Below, one piece after another: positions 10,291-19,924 of a stretch of 64,000 nucleotides of DNA. This DNA comes from Bacteroides acidifaciens (GTDB taxonomy: Bacteria > Bacteroidota > Bacteroidia > Bacteroidales > Bacteroidaceae): contig NZ_JANJZR010000006.1 of the NCBI RefSeq assembly GCF_024623065.1, positions 1 through 64,000 on the forward strand, in the 5' to 3' direction. The position numbers were made by a program, and so were the translations under genes. Each line of letters opens with the position of its first letter. Within the stretch, counting starts at the first letter, position 1. The notes below the pieces were generated by a model. The model did not search any database. It had not been told where the DNA came from and saw only the letters and a program-made list of their open reading frames with translations.

Positions 10291-10631
10291 TCCAAAGCTC
10301 CTTTCCTCCAGGCATAAGCAAGACCCAGAACTAGAATGATAAAGAAGAAGAGAATACTGATAAGTCCCTGTGGTCCCATGTCGCGCATGACCACTGCCCA
10401 CGGAAACAGGAAAGCTGTTTCAACGTCGAACATCAGGAACAGGATAGCAAACAAGTAGTAACCTACACGGAACTGCATCCATGATTTACCACGTGTCGGT
10501 ATACCACATTCGTAAGCTTCAAACTTTTGCACATTGTACGAACGGGGTGAAATAGCACGTGAAAGAGCTATCACTACACCGACAAAAGCAAGCGCTGTTA
10601 GTAAAACAACAACTAAAAATGTAAAATTCAT
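10281..10631 (-). CDS. nuoA: NADH-quinone oxidoreductase subunit A
   Basis: First nuo gene; small membrane subunit (116 residues, three helices) that helps form the quinone channel. The loop [12 protein letters not shown] and the segment [20 protein letters not shown] are the family signatures. No good -33/-7 pair lies in the 118 bases upstream, so the likely promoter is the one before the small secreted protein at 10750-11127. The gene overlaps nuoB by 10 bases. Confidence 0.95.
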   Translation of the reverse strand: MNFTFLVVVLLTALAFVGVVIALSRAISPRSYNVQKFEAYECGIPTRGKSWMQFRVGYYLFAILFLMFDVETAFLFPWAVVMRDMGPQGLISILFFFIILVLGLAYAWRKGALEWK

Positions 10632-10749
10632 AATTCAATAGCTGTTTAGATTGAATATTATAGAAATAAACAACTGGATTATCCACCCTCCGGGGGACGA
10701 AACCAACTGTAATATAAGTGACGGGCAAAAAAGCCGACTGTACTGTCGT

Positions 10750-11127
10750 CTAAACCACAATCTTTCTTAATCCATATATATAATAGGAGATAGGATCGTA
10801 GTAGCAGGTGGGAGCGTGGAGCGATATAAGGTAAGGCGGACTTTGAAGTTTGTGATGCTCGCAGAAATAGGCTATTAGCAATAACACACTCTTATCTGCC
10901 GGAACATGTGCAACTTCCGTATGACTCATATCGCAGGATTGGGTAGAATAAAAGTTATAAAGGCGTTCCAAAGCATTGTGTGTCGGATGCTCTTGGGATA
11001 CATAGCACTTCTCCTGCCTGTGAGCCGGGGAAGAAACCTTGCAAATATTTTCCATTGCTCCATTTGTTGTGCAATGAATAAGCAAAGTCAGTACCAAAAG
11101 TAGTCCGAATTTTAGGATTTGTTTCAT
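10750..11127 (-). CDS. Small secreted protein of unknown function, upstream of nuo
   Basis: I do not recognise this 125-residue protein. It has a clear N-terminal signal sequence (MKQILKFGLLLVLTLLIHC), then a polar region with scattered Cys and His residues and an aromatic C-terminus (YYDPISYYIYGLRK). The cysteine at 19 is preceded by His, so a classic lipobox is not present. A -7 box (TATATTTG) sits 20 bases before the ATG, and the gene reads into nuoA after 118 bases, so it may be the first cistron of the nuo transcript. No function should be assigned. Confidence 0.65.
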   Translation of the reverse strand: MKQILKFGLLLVLTLLIHCTTNGAMENICKVSSPAHRQEKCYVSQEHPTHNALERLYNFYSTQSCDMSHTEVAHVPADKSVLLLIAYFCEHHKLQSPPYLISLHAPTCYYDPISYYIYGLRKIVV

Positions 11128-11146
11128 CTTTTCCTTTTAACGGCTG

Positions 11147-11180
11147 CAAATATAGGACTAATATTTATACTTTTTGCAAA
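11147..11180 (-). promoter_or_regulatory. Bacteroides-type promoter for the small gene and nuo operon
   Basis: On the minus strand TTTG (11177-11180) is followed after 22 bases by TATATTTG (11147-11154), a match to the -33 TTTG / -7 TAnnTTTG consensus with slightly long spacing. The predicted start near 11140 leaves a leader of about 13 bases. Confidence 0.5.
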
Positions 11181-11214
11181 GTCCGGGTAGCAAAAAAGGT
11201 TTTTTTAGCACTCA

Positions 11215-11232
11215 ACTTGATTTGTGTCAAGT
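11215..11232 (-). terminator. Short hairpin after trkH
   Basis: Inverted repeat ACTTGA / TCAAGT with a six-base loop, seven bases beyond the trkH stop, followed on the minus strand by an A-run then a T-run (about 11190-11205). Weak but well placed. Confidence 0.35.
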
Positions 11233-11238
11233 CTTCGC

Positions 11239-12690
11239 CTAGTTTTTTTTCCAAAAGTCAGAAGTAAAGAGCAATAGCACTGTAAATAATTCCAAACGTC
11301 CCAGAAGCATCAGGAAAGAAAGCAGCCATTTGGCAAGAACCGGTAGTTCGCTCCATGAAAAAGCCGGACCGCAGGTACCGAGTCCCGGCCCCATATTACC
11401 CATGCTTGAAATAACTGTTCCCACTGATTCCAGGAAACCTACCCCAAGTCCCATCATGATAAGTATGCTGATAAGGGCAATCACTGCATACAAAAAGGTG
11501 AAAGCCAATACAGTGGACTGGATGGAAGGGGAGATAACCTGCTTGTTTACACGTACCGGAAGCACGGCATTGGGATGCAGGATATGTTTGAATTCATTTT
11601 TCACTACCTTAAATAAGATCACCATACGGATACACTTGATACCACCTGTTGTACTACCGGCACAGGCTCCGATAATCATCACAATAAGAAGGCATCCCCA
11701 AAGAATGGAAGGCCAAAGCATATAGTCGGCTGTGGCGAATCCCGTGGAGGTCTGCAATGAAATTACTTGGAAAAGTGATTTACGGAATGCTTCTTCCGCA
11801 CCCATTGGAGATGTCTGATAGAGCCAGGCTGCAATAAATAGGGTGAAGAAGGAAACGCATATAAAGTAGAACTTCAATTCCGCGTCATGAATAAACTTCT
11901 TTATCTTGCCGTTGAACATTAACAGCAACAGCGTGAAGTTGATTCCTGACAAAAACATGAAGATGGAGATTACATAATCTATATAGGGAGAGTGATAGTA
12001 TTCAATACTGGCTTGCTTGGTAGAAAAACCACCGGTACTGGTCGTTGTGAAAGCATGGCATATACTGTCGAATACGCTCATGCCGCCAAATACTAACAAT
12101 ATAATGAGAGTTCCCGTCATTCCTGCATAAATACCCCAGAGCCATTTGGCTGTAATGCCAATGCGGGGATGTACTTTGTCATGAGTAGGGCCGCTGGCTT
12201 CTGCCGCAAATACCTGAATACCACCAACACCAAAAATAGGCAGGACGGCAATGGTAAAGAATACAATACCCAAACCGCCAATCCATTGCGTCATGGCGCG
12301 CCAGAAGAGTATTCCGTGCGGCATTGATTCGATGTTATTTAAGATAGTAGCTCCCGTACTGCTGAAACCTGACATGGTTTCAAAGAATGCGTTGGTGATA
12401 CTTGGAATATATCCTCCTATATAATAAGGTAACATTCCGAAAAGAGAGAACGTGACCCATGCTACACTGACAATGACATATCCGTCACGTCGATTGAGTG
12501 ATTTTTCCGCACCTTTGCCGATGGCAAGCAATACAATACCTACACCGGCAGCAATAGCCGATGAAATCAGGAAACTCTGCAAGTCATTCTCTTTGTAGAA
12601 TAAAGAAACAACACCGCAGCATAGTAACATCGCAGTTTCTATAAGCAGCAGAAAACCCAGAATCCGGTATATCATCTTCGAGTTGATCAT
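11239..12690 (-). CDS. trkH: Trk-type potassium uptake channel protein TrkH
   Basis: Inner-membrane K+-translocating subunit, 483 residues from the ATG at 12690 (a TTG at 12696 would add two residues). Pore-loop blocks include MSGFSSTGAT, TTTSTGGFST, LQTSTGFATAD and SSMGNMGPGLG, one for each of the four M1-P-M2 repeats. It is the last gene of dxs-trkA-trkH and starts 27 bases after the trkA stop. It works with cytosolic TrkA, which gates it by nucleotide binding. Confidence 0.93.
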   Translation of the reverse strand: MINSKMIYRILGFLLLIETAMLLCCGVVSLFYKENDLQSFLISSAIAAGVGIVLLAIGKGAEKSLNRRDGYVIVSVAWVTFSLFGMLPYYIGGYIPSITNAFFETMSGFSSTGATILNNIESMPHGILFWRAMTQWIGGLGIVFFTIAVLPIFGVGGIQVFAAEASGPTHDKVHPRIGITAKWLWGIYAGMTGTLIILLVFGGMSVFDSICHAFTTTSTGGFSTKQASIEYYHSPYIDYVISIFMFLSGINFTLLLLMFNGKIKKFIHDAELKFYFICVSFFTLFIAAWLYQTSPMGAEEAFRKSLFQVISLQTSTGFATADYMLWPSILWGCLLIVMIIGACAGSTTGGIKCIRMVILFKVVKNEFKHILHPNAVLPVRVNKQVISPSIQSTVLAFTFLYAVIALISILIMMGLGVGFLESVGTVISSMGNMGPGLGTCGPAFSWSELPVLAKWLLSFLMLLGRLELFTVLLLFTSDFWKKN

Positions 12691-12717
12691 AAACAAATGT
12701 CAAGTGTTATTTACTAC

Positions 12718-14058
12718 CTAATGAAAGAATTTCTCGATTTTCTTAATCATCATACTCAAGCAGAACACTACTACATGGTCGCCCGGTTGAATCAGCGTAT
12801 CACCGGTAACCAGTATTCCTTCTCCGTTGCGAATCATACCGCCGATAGTCGTCCCTTTCGGTAGCCCGAGGTCTTTGATCAGATGTTTTGTTATTTTTGC
12901 TCCGGCGGGTACAGTAAATTCTGCGACATCCGCATTGGCAAACGTCAGACATTTCACATTGGAGACGTCGGCATCCAGCATCATTTGATAAATATGGCTG
13001 GCGGCAATCATCTTCTTGTTGATAACCGTACCGATGTCAAGGCTTTCCGCCATGCCGATATAGTCGATATTCTCGACTTCTGCCACGGTCTTTTCCACCC
13101 CCATGCGTTTGGCGGCAAGACAAGCCAGTATGTTGGTTTCAGAATTTCCGGTTAGGGCAACGAAGGCTTCGGTATTCTTCAATCCTTCTTCGATGAGCAG
13201 ATCCATGTCGCGACCGTCTCCGTTGATAATCATTGTTTTGTCGTCCAATAGTTCTGTCAACCGGTTGCAACGGTTAATGTCATTGTCTACGATTTTCACT
13301 TGCATATAATCCGGCACGTATTGGGCGGTACGGACTGCGATGCGGCTTCCGCCCATAATCATCACGTTGCGCACGTCGGCATAATCTTCCTTGCCGGCTA
13401 TCTTACGTATATAAGGAATATATTTGCGGGTGGTGGTGAAATAAACAATGTCATGCAGTTTTATCACATCGTCTCCGCGTGGAATAATGGTTTCCGTTCC
13501 GCGTTTGATGGCTACTATGTGATAAGGAATGTCCGGTGCCCCCAGTTCATAGAGAGGAATATTCAGTATCTCCGCTTTTTCGCGCATCTTCGTACCGATC
13601 AGTACGAGTGCTCCGCCACAGAATTCCCACCATTGGCGTACCCAGCTCATGCGCATGGAAGATACGATTTCTTTGGCAGCCAACATCTCAGGGTAGATTA
13701 ACGAATCCACTCCCAACTTTTGGAAGAACTCTTTATTTTTTGGCAGAAGATATTCGTAATTGTCGATACGTGCCACTGTCTTTTTAGCTCCCAGATTGGT
13801 AGCCAGCATACAGGCAGTCATGTTTCGGCTTTCGTCCGGAGTAACTGCAATGAAGAGGTCGGCTTCTTTGACACCTACCTCTTTCAGACCGGAGATAGAA
13901 GAAGGAGAGGCGGCAACTGTCAGTAAGTCGAAATTGGCGCTGAGAGCACTTAGTTTCTCTTCGTCATCGTCCATCAGGATAATGTCTTGCTTTTCGCGCG
14001 ATAACAGTTTGGCCAAATGGGTGCCTACGTTGCCGGCACCGGCGATAATAATCTTCAT
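12718..14058 (-). CDS. trkA: Trk system potassium regulator TrkA
   Basis: Peripheral NAD-binding gating subunit, 446 residues, made of two RCK_N-RCK_C halves. The first Rossmann motif is at the very start (MKIIIAGAGNVGTHLAKLL), and the second begins near residue 232 (VMIMGGSRIAVRTAQ). A C-terminal TrkA_C domain ends in a stretch of basic residues. It begins one base after the dxs stop and precedes trkH, so the K+ channel parts are made from one message. Confidence 0.94.
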   Translation of the reverse strand: MKIIIAGAGNVGTHLAKLLSREKQDIILMDDDEEKLSALSANFDLLTVAASPSSISGLKEVGVKEADLFIAVTPDESRNMTACMLATNLGAKKTVARIDNYEYLLPKNKEFFQKLGVDSLIYPEMLAAKEIVSSMRMSWVRQWWEFCGGALVLIGTKMREKAEILNIPLYELGAPDIPYHIVAIKRGTETIIPRGDDVIKLHDIVYFTTTRKYIPYIRKIAGKEDYADVRNVMIMGGSRIAVRTAQYVPDYMQVKIVDNDINRCNRLTELLDDKTMIINGDGRDMDLLIEEGLKNTEAFVALTGNSETNILACLAAKRMGVEKTVAEVENIDYIGMAESLDIGTVINKKMIAASHIYQMMLDADVSNVKCLTFANADVAEFTVPAGAKITKHLIKDLGLPKGTTIGGMIRNGEGILVTGDTLIQPGDHVVVFCLSMMIKKIEKFFH

Positions 14059-14059
14059 G

Positions 14060-15964
14060 TCAATTGATAAATTCTTTTATTTTAGTCAGAATACCTTCTT
14101 CGTCCATGTCGCAGATATGATAAAGTTCGGCCACTGAACCATGTTCCACAAATATATTGGGGATACCGATACGCTTCACTGTCGGTTTGTATTCATTGTC
14201 TGCCATAAATTCGAGGATAGCGCTGCCCATACCGCCTTTGATAATACCGTCTTCAACGGTAAGGATACGCTTGAATTTGCGACCTATTTCATGCAGTAAC
14301 TCCTCATCCAGCGGTTTCAGGAAACGTAAATCAAAATGGGCGATGGATTTGCCAAACTTGGCTTCTGCCTGGGCGACGGCGCGAGCGGCAGTATTTCCTA
14401 TCGGTCCGATAGTTATAACCGCAAGGTCGTCACCGTCTTTCAACTTTCTTCCTTTTCCTACCGGAACTTCTTCCAGCGGACATTTCCAGTCCACCAACAC
14501 ACCGCGTCCCCGTGGATAACGAATCACGAACGGACCTTTGTCCGGCAGTTGTGCCGTGTACATTAATCGGCGTAACTCGTGTTCGTCCATTGGCGAAGAA
14601 ATAGTCAAGTTAGGTATCGGGCGCAGGCAAGCCATGTCAAAAGCTCCGTGATGTGTAGGCCCGTCTTCACCGACAAGTCCGGCACGGTCGAGACACAATA
14701 CCACAGGAAGATTCTGTATCGCTACGTCATGGATGATATTATCATGTGCCCGTTGCAGAAAAGAAGAATAGATATTGCAGAACGGCAGCAATCCGTCTTT
14801 CGCCATACCACCGGAGAAAGTAACGGCATGTCCTTCGGCGATGCCGACATCAAATGCACGTTTCGGCATTTTCTCCATAAGGATATTCATCGAACAGCCG
14901 CTGGGCATGGCAGGAGTCACACCGACAATCTTCGGGTTGGCTTCGGCAAGCTCTACCAGTGTATTTCCGAATACATCCTGGAAGAGAGGCGGCATTCCTT
15001 CCGTGTTGGCAATGAAACGTTTGCCGGTGACGGGGTCGAATTTGCCCGGAGCATGCCATTCGGTAGCATGTTCTTCTGCCGGGGCAAACCCTTTTCCTTT
15101 TATAGTGTGTAAATGCAGGATTTTAGGTCCTTGCAAATCTTTAATATCATGCAGTACTCGGGCAAGATTCCTAACATCGTGCCCGTCTATCGGACCGAAA
15201 TAACGGATATTCATCCCTTCGAAAATATTCTGTTGCTGTGCAGCCATCGACTTCAGACTGTTGCCGAAACGTATCAGTGCTTTGCGGCGTTCCTCATTCA
15301 GGATACCGAGTTTGAACAACACACGTGACATGCTGAAACGCAACTGGTTGTAACGGTTGGAAGTCGTCAGGTTGAAAAGATACTGTTTCATGCCACCGAC
15401 GCTGCGGTCGATAGCCATATCATTGTCATTCAGTATAATAAGCAGATTGTTTGGGGTGACAGACGCATTGTTCAACCCTTCAAAAGCCAGGCCGCCACTC
15501 ATGGAGCCGTCGCCGATGATGGCTACCACATGACGTTTGGAATCCCCTTTCTGAGCGGCGGCAACAGCCATGCCAAGGGCAGCGGAGATTGAATTAGAAG
15601 CATGCCCGCATGTAAAAGTATCATATTCGCTCTCTTCCGGTGATGGAAAAGGGCGTATTCCGCCAAACTTCCGGTTGGTGGAAAAAACTTCGCGACGTCC
15701 TGTCAGAATTTTATGGCCGTAAGCCTGATGTCCCACATCCCATACAATACGGTCATAGGGCGTATTGTAGATGTAGTGCAGAGCTACCGTCAGTTCCACT
15801 GTCCCCAGACTGGCAGCAAAATGTCCCGGATTGCAGCAGAGTTCTTTAATAATGTCTTGCCGCAGTTCATCGCATACTTCCGGCAGTTGGTCTACGTTTA
15901 ATTTCCGTAGGTCTTCGGGGTAATTAATAGCGTTTAGCAAGTTATATATCGGTTCATTCTTCAT
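14060..15964 (-). CDS. dxs: 1-deoxy-D-xylulose-5-phosphate synthase
   Basis: First enzyme of the MEP isoprenoid pathway: thiamine-diphosphate-dependent condensation of pyruvate and glyceraldehyde 3-phosphate. At 634 residues it has the family length. The ThDP motif starts with [16 protein letters not shown] and ends with [23 protein letters not shown] lies in the C-terminal domain. The catalytic histidine region [13 protein letters not shown] is present. It heads the operon with trkA (one base gap) although the roles are unrelated. A -7 box at 15984-15991 lies about 20 bases before its ATG. Confidence 0.96.
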   Translation of the reverse strand: MKNEPIYNLLNAINYPEDLRKLNVDQLPEVCDELRQDIIKELCCNPGHFAASLGTVELTVALHYIYNTPYDRIVWDVGHQAYGHKILTGRREVFSTNRKFGGIRPFPSPEESEYDTFTCGHASNSISAALGMAVAAAQKGDSKRHVVAIIGDGSMSGGLAFEGLNNASVTPNNLLIILNDNDMAIDRSVGGMKQYLFNLTTSNRYNQLRFSMSRVLFKLGILNEERRKALIRFGNSLKSMAAQQQNIFEGMNIRYFGPIDGHDVRNLARVLHDIKDLQGPKILHLHTIKGKGFAPAEEHATEWHAPGKFDPVTGKRFIANTEGMPPLFQDVFGNTLVELAEANPKIVGVTPAMPSGCSMNILMEKMPKRAFDVGIAEGHAVTFSGGMAKDGLLPFCNIYSSFLQRAHDNIIHDVAIQNLPVVLCLDRAGLVGEDGPTHHGAFDMACLRPIPNLTISSPMDEHELRRLMYTAQLPDKGPFVIRYPRGRGVLVDWKCPLEEVPVGKGRKLKDGDDLAVITIGPIGNTAARAVAQAEAKFGKSIAHFDLRFLKPLDEELLHEIGRKFKRILTVEDGIIKGGMGSAILEFMADNEYKPTVKRIGIPNIFVEHGSVAELYHICDMDEEGILTKIKEFIN

Positions 15965-15983
15965 GATTCGAGAAAATTTAGTG

Positions 15984-16012
15984 CAAAAGTACGAAAAGAA
16001 AGTCTACTTTTG
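15984..16012. promoter_or_regulatory. Symmetric divergent promoter, dxs / GSCFA gene
   Basis: A perfect 10-bp inverted repeat TGCAAAAGTA / TACTTTTGCA with a 13-base spacer places identical -7 boxes (TACTTTTG) back to back: 15984-15991 reads towards dxs, 16005-16012 towards the GSCFA gene. No clear -33 box is seen on either side. Confidence 0.6.
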
Positions 16013-16033
16013 CATACGAAATGTAATAAAGTG

Positions 16034-17035
16034 ATGGAAAATCGTATGAACTTTCAAACATCTGTGGAATTACCCGCCGGGCTTCCGCCTGTCAGCCATG
16101 CAGACCATATCCTTCTGATAGGCTCTTGTTTCGCCGAAAATATAGGAGCCTTGCTGGTGGATGCCAAATTCCGGCTGAATCAGAATCCTTTCGGTATTCT
16201 TTATAATCCTTTGTCTATCTTATCCGCTCTGCGGGAGATTGAAATGAAAAAAGAATACACGGAGAAAGAACTGTTTGCTTATAGAGGACTGTGGCATAGC
16301 CCTATGCATCACGGCTCCTTTTCCACATCCACTCCGGAGAAAACCTTGCAGAATATCAATGACCGTCTGCAGCAAGCCTTTCAGACTATGCAACAACTTG
16401 ATTGGCTGATGCTGACTTTCGGTACGGCTTATGTCTATGAACAAAAAGAAACGGGAAAGGTTGTTGCCAATTGCCACAAACTGCCTGAGAACAACTTCAA
16501 TCGCAGGCTTCTTCTTGCAGACGAAATAGTCGATGAATACACTTCGCTGATTATCAGTCTGGCAGCCCGCAATCCGAATCTGAAGATTCTGTTTACGGTA
16601 AGCCCTATCCGTCATATCCGCGACGGGATGCATGCCAACCAACTAAGCAAATCCACTTTATTGCTCGCCATTGACCGCTTACAGCAACTCTTCCCGCAAC
16701 ACGTCTTCTATTTCCCTTCCTATGAAATAGTACTGGACGAATTGCGTGATTATCGCTTTTATGCGGACGATATGCTGCATCCGTCTCCATTGGCAGTCCG
16801 TTACCTATGGGGACGCTTCTCTGAAACCTTCTTTTCCGCTGACACAAAGCAGATTATGGCAGAAATCGAAGATATCCGGCGCGATCTGGCTCATAAGCCC
16901 TTTCACCCCGGTTCAGAGGCGTATCAACGCTTTTTAGGACAAATAGTGTTAAAAATAGAACGACTTATCGGAAAATACCCGTACTTAGATTTTCAAAAAG
17001 AAACAGAACTATGTCATATGCGATTGAATCCATAG
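16034..17035 (+). CDS. GSCFA domain-containing protein
   Basis: Member of the GSCFA family, named for the motif seen here at residues 30-34 (IGSCFAENIG). The family is related to SGNH-type hydrolases by its fold, but no substrate is established. I chose ATG 16034 (333 residues) because the -7 box at 16005-16012 would put the RNA start near 16018; a TTG at 16010 lies inside that box. ATG 16046 is also possible. No signal peptide is seen. The end overlaps murF-alr by 25 bases, so the two are probably expressed together. Confidence 0.82.
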   Translation: MENRMNFQTSVELPAGLPPVSHADHILLIGSCFAENIGALLVDAKFRLNQNPFGILYNPLSILSALREIEMKKEYTEKELFAYRGLWHSPMHHGSFSTSTPEKTLQNINDRLQQAFQTMQQLDWLMLTFGTAYVYEQKETGKVVANCHKLPENNFNRRLLLADEIVDEYTSLIISLAARNPNLKILFTVSPIRHIRDGMHANQLSKSTLLLAIDRLQQLFPQHVFYFPSYEIVLDELRDYRFYADDMLHPSPLAVRYLWGRFSETFFSADTKQIMAEIEDIRRDLAHKPFHPGSEAYQRFLGQIVLKIERLIGKYPYLDFQKETELCHMRLNP

Positions 17036-19503
17036 CCAAAAGTATCGGTGCCCGCCGTGTGGGCGAATATGAAACGACTATTGATTGGCTGTTAACAGAC
17101 AGCCGTTCCCTGAGTTTTCCTGAAGAAACTCTTTTTTTTGCTTTAGCTACCAAACGAAATAGTGGTGCCCGCTATATCCCTGACTTATATGACAGGGGAG
17201 TGCGCAATTTTGTTGTCTCCGAAGAAGACTTTAAAGAAATAGAGAGTGGGGAGTGGGGAGTGGAGAGTTCTCTCAACTTCCTCGTCGTCCCCAATCCCTT
17301 GAAAGCTTTGCAGAAGCTTGCCGAAGTGCATCGTGAGAAATTCAAGATGCCGGTTATCGGCATTACCGGTAGTAATGGAAAGACGATTGTGAAAGAATGG
17401 TTGCACCAGTTGCTCAGTCCGGACCGTTGCATTGTCCGTTCTCCGCGCAGCTATAATTCACAGATTGGTGTTCCTCTTTCTGTATGGCAACTGAATGAAG
17501 AGGCGGAGTTAGGAATCTTCGAAGCCGGCATTTCCGAAATGGGAGAGATGGGAGCTTTGAAGCGGATGATAAAGCCTACTATCGGTATCTTGACCAACAT
17601 AGGCGGTGCCCATCAGGAGAATTTCTTCTCATTGCAGGAGAAATGTATGGAGAAACTGACGCTTTTCAAAGATTGTGATGTCGTAATCTACAACGGTGAC
17701 AATGAATTAATCAGCAATTGCGTTGCAAAATCAATGCTGACAGCCCGTGAGATTGCCTGGAGCCGTACCGATATCGAACGTCCGCTGCACATCAGCCGCG
17801 TGACAAAAAAGGAAGACCACACCGTCATTTCTTACCGTTATCTGGATATGGATAATACTTTCTGTATCCCTTTTATTGATGATGCTTCCATCGAAAATGC
17901 GCTGAATTGCTTGGCAGCCTGTCTCTACCTGATGACTCCTGCCGACCAGATAACAGAACGTATGGCACGTCTCGAACCGATCGCCATGCGTCTGGAAGTA
18001 AAAGAAGGAAAGAATAACTGTGTCTTGATAAATGACAGTTATAATTCGGATTTGGCATCCTTGGATATAGCCCTCGACTTCCTTGTCCGCCGCTCAGAAA
18101 AGAAAGGACTGAACCGGACGCTTATCCTTTCGGACATACTGGAAACCGGACAAAGCACAGCCACGCTCTACCGCCGTGTAGCCCAGTTGGTACAAAGCCG
18201 GGGCATTAATAAACTGATTGGCGTAGGACCGGAGATTTCTTCGTGTGCCGCCCGGTTTGATGCCGGCATCGAACGCTATTTCTTCCCCAATACCGAAGCT
18301 CTTCTGGCATCAGACGTGCTTAAATCCCTTCATTCGGAGGTTATTCTGATAAAAGGTTCCCGTATATTCAACTTCGACAAGGTATCCGAAGCGCTGGAAC
18401 TGAAAGTGCACGAAACTATCTTGGAAGTAAATCTGCATGCCATGGTCGAAAACCTGAACCATTATCGTTCCATGCTCCGCCATCCCGAAACGAAGATGAT
18501 ATGTATGGTGAAAGCTTCTGCCTACGGAGCCGGTTCATATGAAATTGCCAAGACCTTGCAGGAACATCATGTCGATTATCTGGCGGTAGCCGTTGCCGAC
18601 GAAGGCTCCGAACTCCGCAAAGCGGGCATCACTTCCTCTATCATGATTATGGACCCGGAACTTACGGCGTTCAAAACCATGTTCGACTATAAACTGGAAC
18701 CGGAAGTGTATAATTTCCATCTGCTCGACGCACTTATCAAAGCCGCGAAAAAAGAAGGAATCACCAACTTTCCGATTCACATCAAACTGGATACGGGTAT
18801 GCATCGTCTCGGCTTTGCCGTGGAAGATATACCCTTGCTTATCCACCGCCTGAAGAACCAGAGCGCGGTGATTCCCCGTTCGGTATTCTCTCATTTCGTA
18901 GGAAGTGATTCTCCCCAGTTCGATGCCTTTACACGCCGGCAGATAGAACTGTTTGAAAAGGGCTCGCAGGAGTTGCAAGCCGCTTTCCCGCATAAGATTT
19001 TGCGCCATATCTGCAATACGGCGGGAATCGAACGTTTCCCCGGTGCGCAGTTTGATATGGTACGGCTGGGAATCGGGCTTTACGGAGTCAGTCCGATAGA
19101 CAATTCGATTATACATAACGTAAGTACCCTCAAGACAACGATACTTCAGATTCGTGATGTGTCCGAAGAAGATACCGTAGGGTATAGCCGTATGGGGCAT
19201 CTGACACGTCCTTCACGTATCGCCGCCATTCCTATCGGGTATGCCGACGGGCTGAACCGCCATTTGGGACGTGGAAATGCCTACTGCCTGGTGAATGGGA
19301 AGAAAGCGGCTTATGTAGGCAATATCTGTATGGATGTCTGTATGATAGACGTTACCGACATCGACTGCCGCGAAGGCGACCAGGCGATTATTTTTGGTGA
19401 CGACCTGCCGATAACGGTTCTCTCCGACAAGCTGGATACGATTCCTTATGAAGTTCTTACCAGTATATCGACACGGGTGAAACGGGTATATTATCAGGAA
19501 TAA
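17011..19503 (+). CDS. murF-alr: Bifunctional MurF ligase / alanine racemase
   Basis: One 830-residue protein supplies and uses D-alanine for peptidoglycan. Residues 1 to about 455 are UDP-MurNAc-tripeptide:D-Ala-D-Ala ligase, with the P-loop GITGSNGKT at 117-125. From about 465 on it is alanine racemase: the PLP lysine is K501 in MVKASAYGAG, and the second-site tyrosine region is TVGYSRMGHL. This fusion is known in Bacteroidetes. The start overlaps the GSCFA gene by 25 bases. A short GAGTGGG-type tandem repeat lies inside the MurF part at 17244-17275 and encodes ESGEWGVESS. Confidence 0.95.
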   Translation: MSYAIESIAKSIGARRVGEYETTIDWLLTDSRSLSFPEETLFFALATKRNSGARYIPDLYDRGVRNFVVSEEDFKEIESGEWGVESSLNFLVVPNPLKALQKLAEVHREKFKMPVIGITGSNGKTIVKEWLHQLLSPDRCIVRSPRSYNSQIGVPLSVWQLNEEAELGIFEAGISEMGEMGALKRMIKPTIGILTNIGGAHQENFFSLQEKCMEKLTLFKDCDVVIYNGDNELISNCVAKSMLTAREIAWSRTDIERPLHISRVTKKEDHTVISYRYLDMDNTFCIPFIDDASIENALNCLAACLYLMTPADQITERMARLEPIAMRLEVKEGKNNCVLINDSYNSDLASLDIALDFLVRRSEKKGLNRTLILSDILETGQSTATLYRRVAQLVQSRGINKLIGVGPEISSCAARFDAGIERYFFPNTEALLASDVLKSLHSEVILIKGSRIFNFDKVSEALELKVHETILEVNLHAMVENLNHYRSMLRHPETKMICMVKASAYGAGSYEIAKTLQEHHVDYLAVAVADEGSELRKAGITSSIMIMDPELTAFKTMFDYKLEPEVYNFHLLDALIKAAKKEGITNFPIHIKLDTGMHRLGFAVEDIPLLIHRLKNQSAVIPRSVFSHFVGSDSPQFDAFTRRQIELFEKGSQELQAAFPHKILRHICNTAGIERFPGAQFDMVRLGIGLYGVSPIDNSIIHNVSTLKTTILQIRDVSEEDTVGYSRMGHLTRPSRIAAIPIGYADGLNRHLGRGNAYCLVNGKKAAYVGNICMDVCMIDVTDIDCREGDQAIIFGDDLPITVLSDKLDTIPYEVLTSISTRVKRVYYQE

Positions 19504-19559
19504 AGCCGAGGGAGATGAACAAAAGCTGAGAACCGATAAATGGATAATCAGTAAATAGC

Positions 19560-19646
19560 AAAACGGTAGACGGTAAACGGTAGATGATGAATGAAAGTGA
19601 ACTAACATAAATAATTCATTGTTTACCGTTTACAGTTTGCCGTTTT
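19560..19646 (+). terminator. Imperfect long inverted repeat after murF-alr
   Basis: Bases 19560-19582 pair with 19624-19646 (20 of 23 positions) and a T-run follows. The arms are built from ACGGTA repeats. It can end the murF-alr transcript just before the tatA -7 box. Confidence 0.45.
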
Positions 19647-19650
19647 TCTG

Positions 19651-19658
19651 TATATTTG
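19651..19658 (+). promoter_or_regulatory. -7 box of the tatA promoter
   Basis: TATATTTG matches the TAnnTTTG consensus and puts the RNA start near 19664, about 30 bases before the tatA ATG. No convincing -33 TTTG is seen at the usual distance. Confidence 0.4.
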
Positions 19659-19694
19659 CACCAACTAATAAAAACCTCTTTATCAAATAAACGT

Positions 19695-19913
19695 ATGACA
19701 AACTTATTATTATTAGGTTTCTTGCCTAGTGGTTCCGAGTGGATTATTATTGCTTTGGTTATTCTCCTGCTCTTTGGTGGTAAGAAAATTCCCGAACTGA
19801 TGCGCGGCTTGGGCAAAGGAGTGAAGAGTTTCAAAGATGGAGTGAATGATGCAAAAGAAGAAATAAATAAGGCAAAAGAAGACCTGGATAAACCGGCGGA
19901 CTCAAGTAAGTAA
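19695..19913 (+). CDS. tatA: Twin-arginine translocase subunit TatA
   Basis: Pore-forming subunit of the Tat export system. The ATG at 19695 ([10 protein letters not shown]) gives 72 residues: one N-terminal membrane helix ([14 protein letters not shown]), the FGxKKIPE hinge (FGGKKIPEL), an amphipathic helix and a charged tail. A longer reading from 19656 would start inside the promoter. It is 11 bases before tatC. No tatB is found here, in keeping with minimal TatAC systems. Confidence 0.93.
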   Translation: MTNLLLLGFLPSGSEWIIIALVILLLFGGKKIPELMRGLGKGVKSFKDGVNDAKEEINKAKEDLDKPADSSK

Positions 19914-19924
19914 AATAAGTACCG

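Noticed and set aside
10291..10401. N-terminal extension of NuoB
   Set aside because: The extra 37 residues read through nuoA in another frame and have no NuoB similarity; ATG 10290 gives the normal length.
16010..16033. TTG start for the GSCFA protein
   Set aside because: It overlaps the -7 box TACTTTTG at 16005-16012, so the codon would not be in the transcript.
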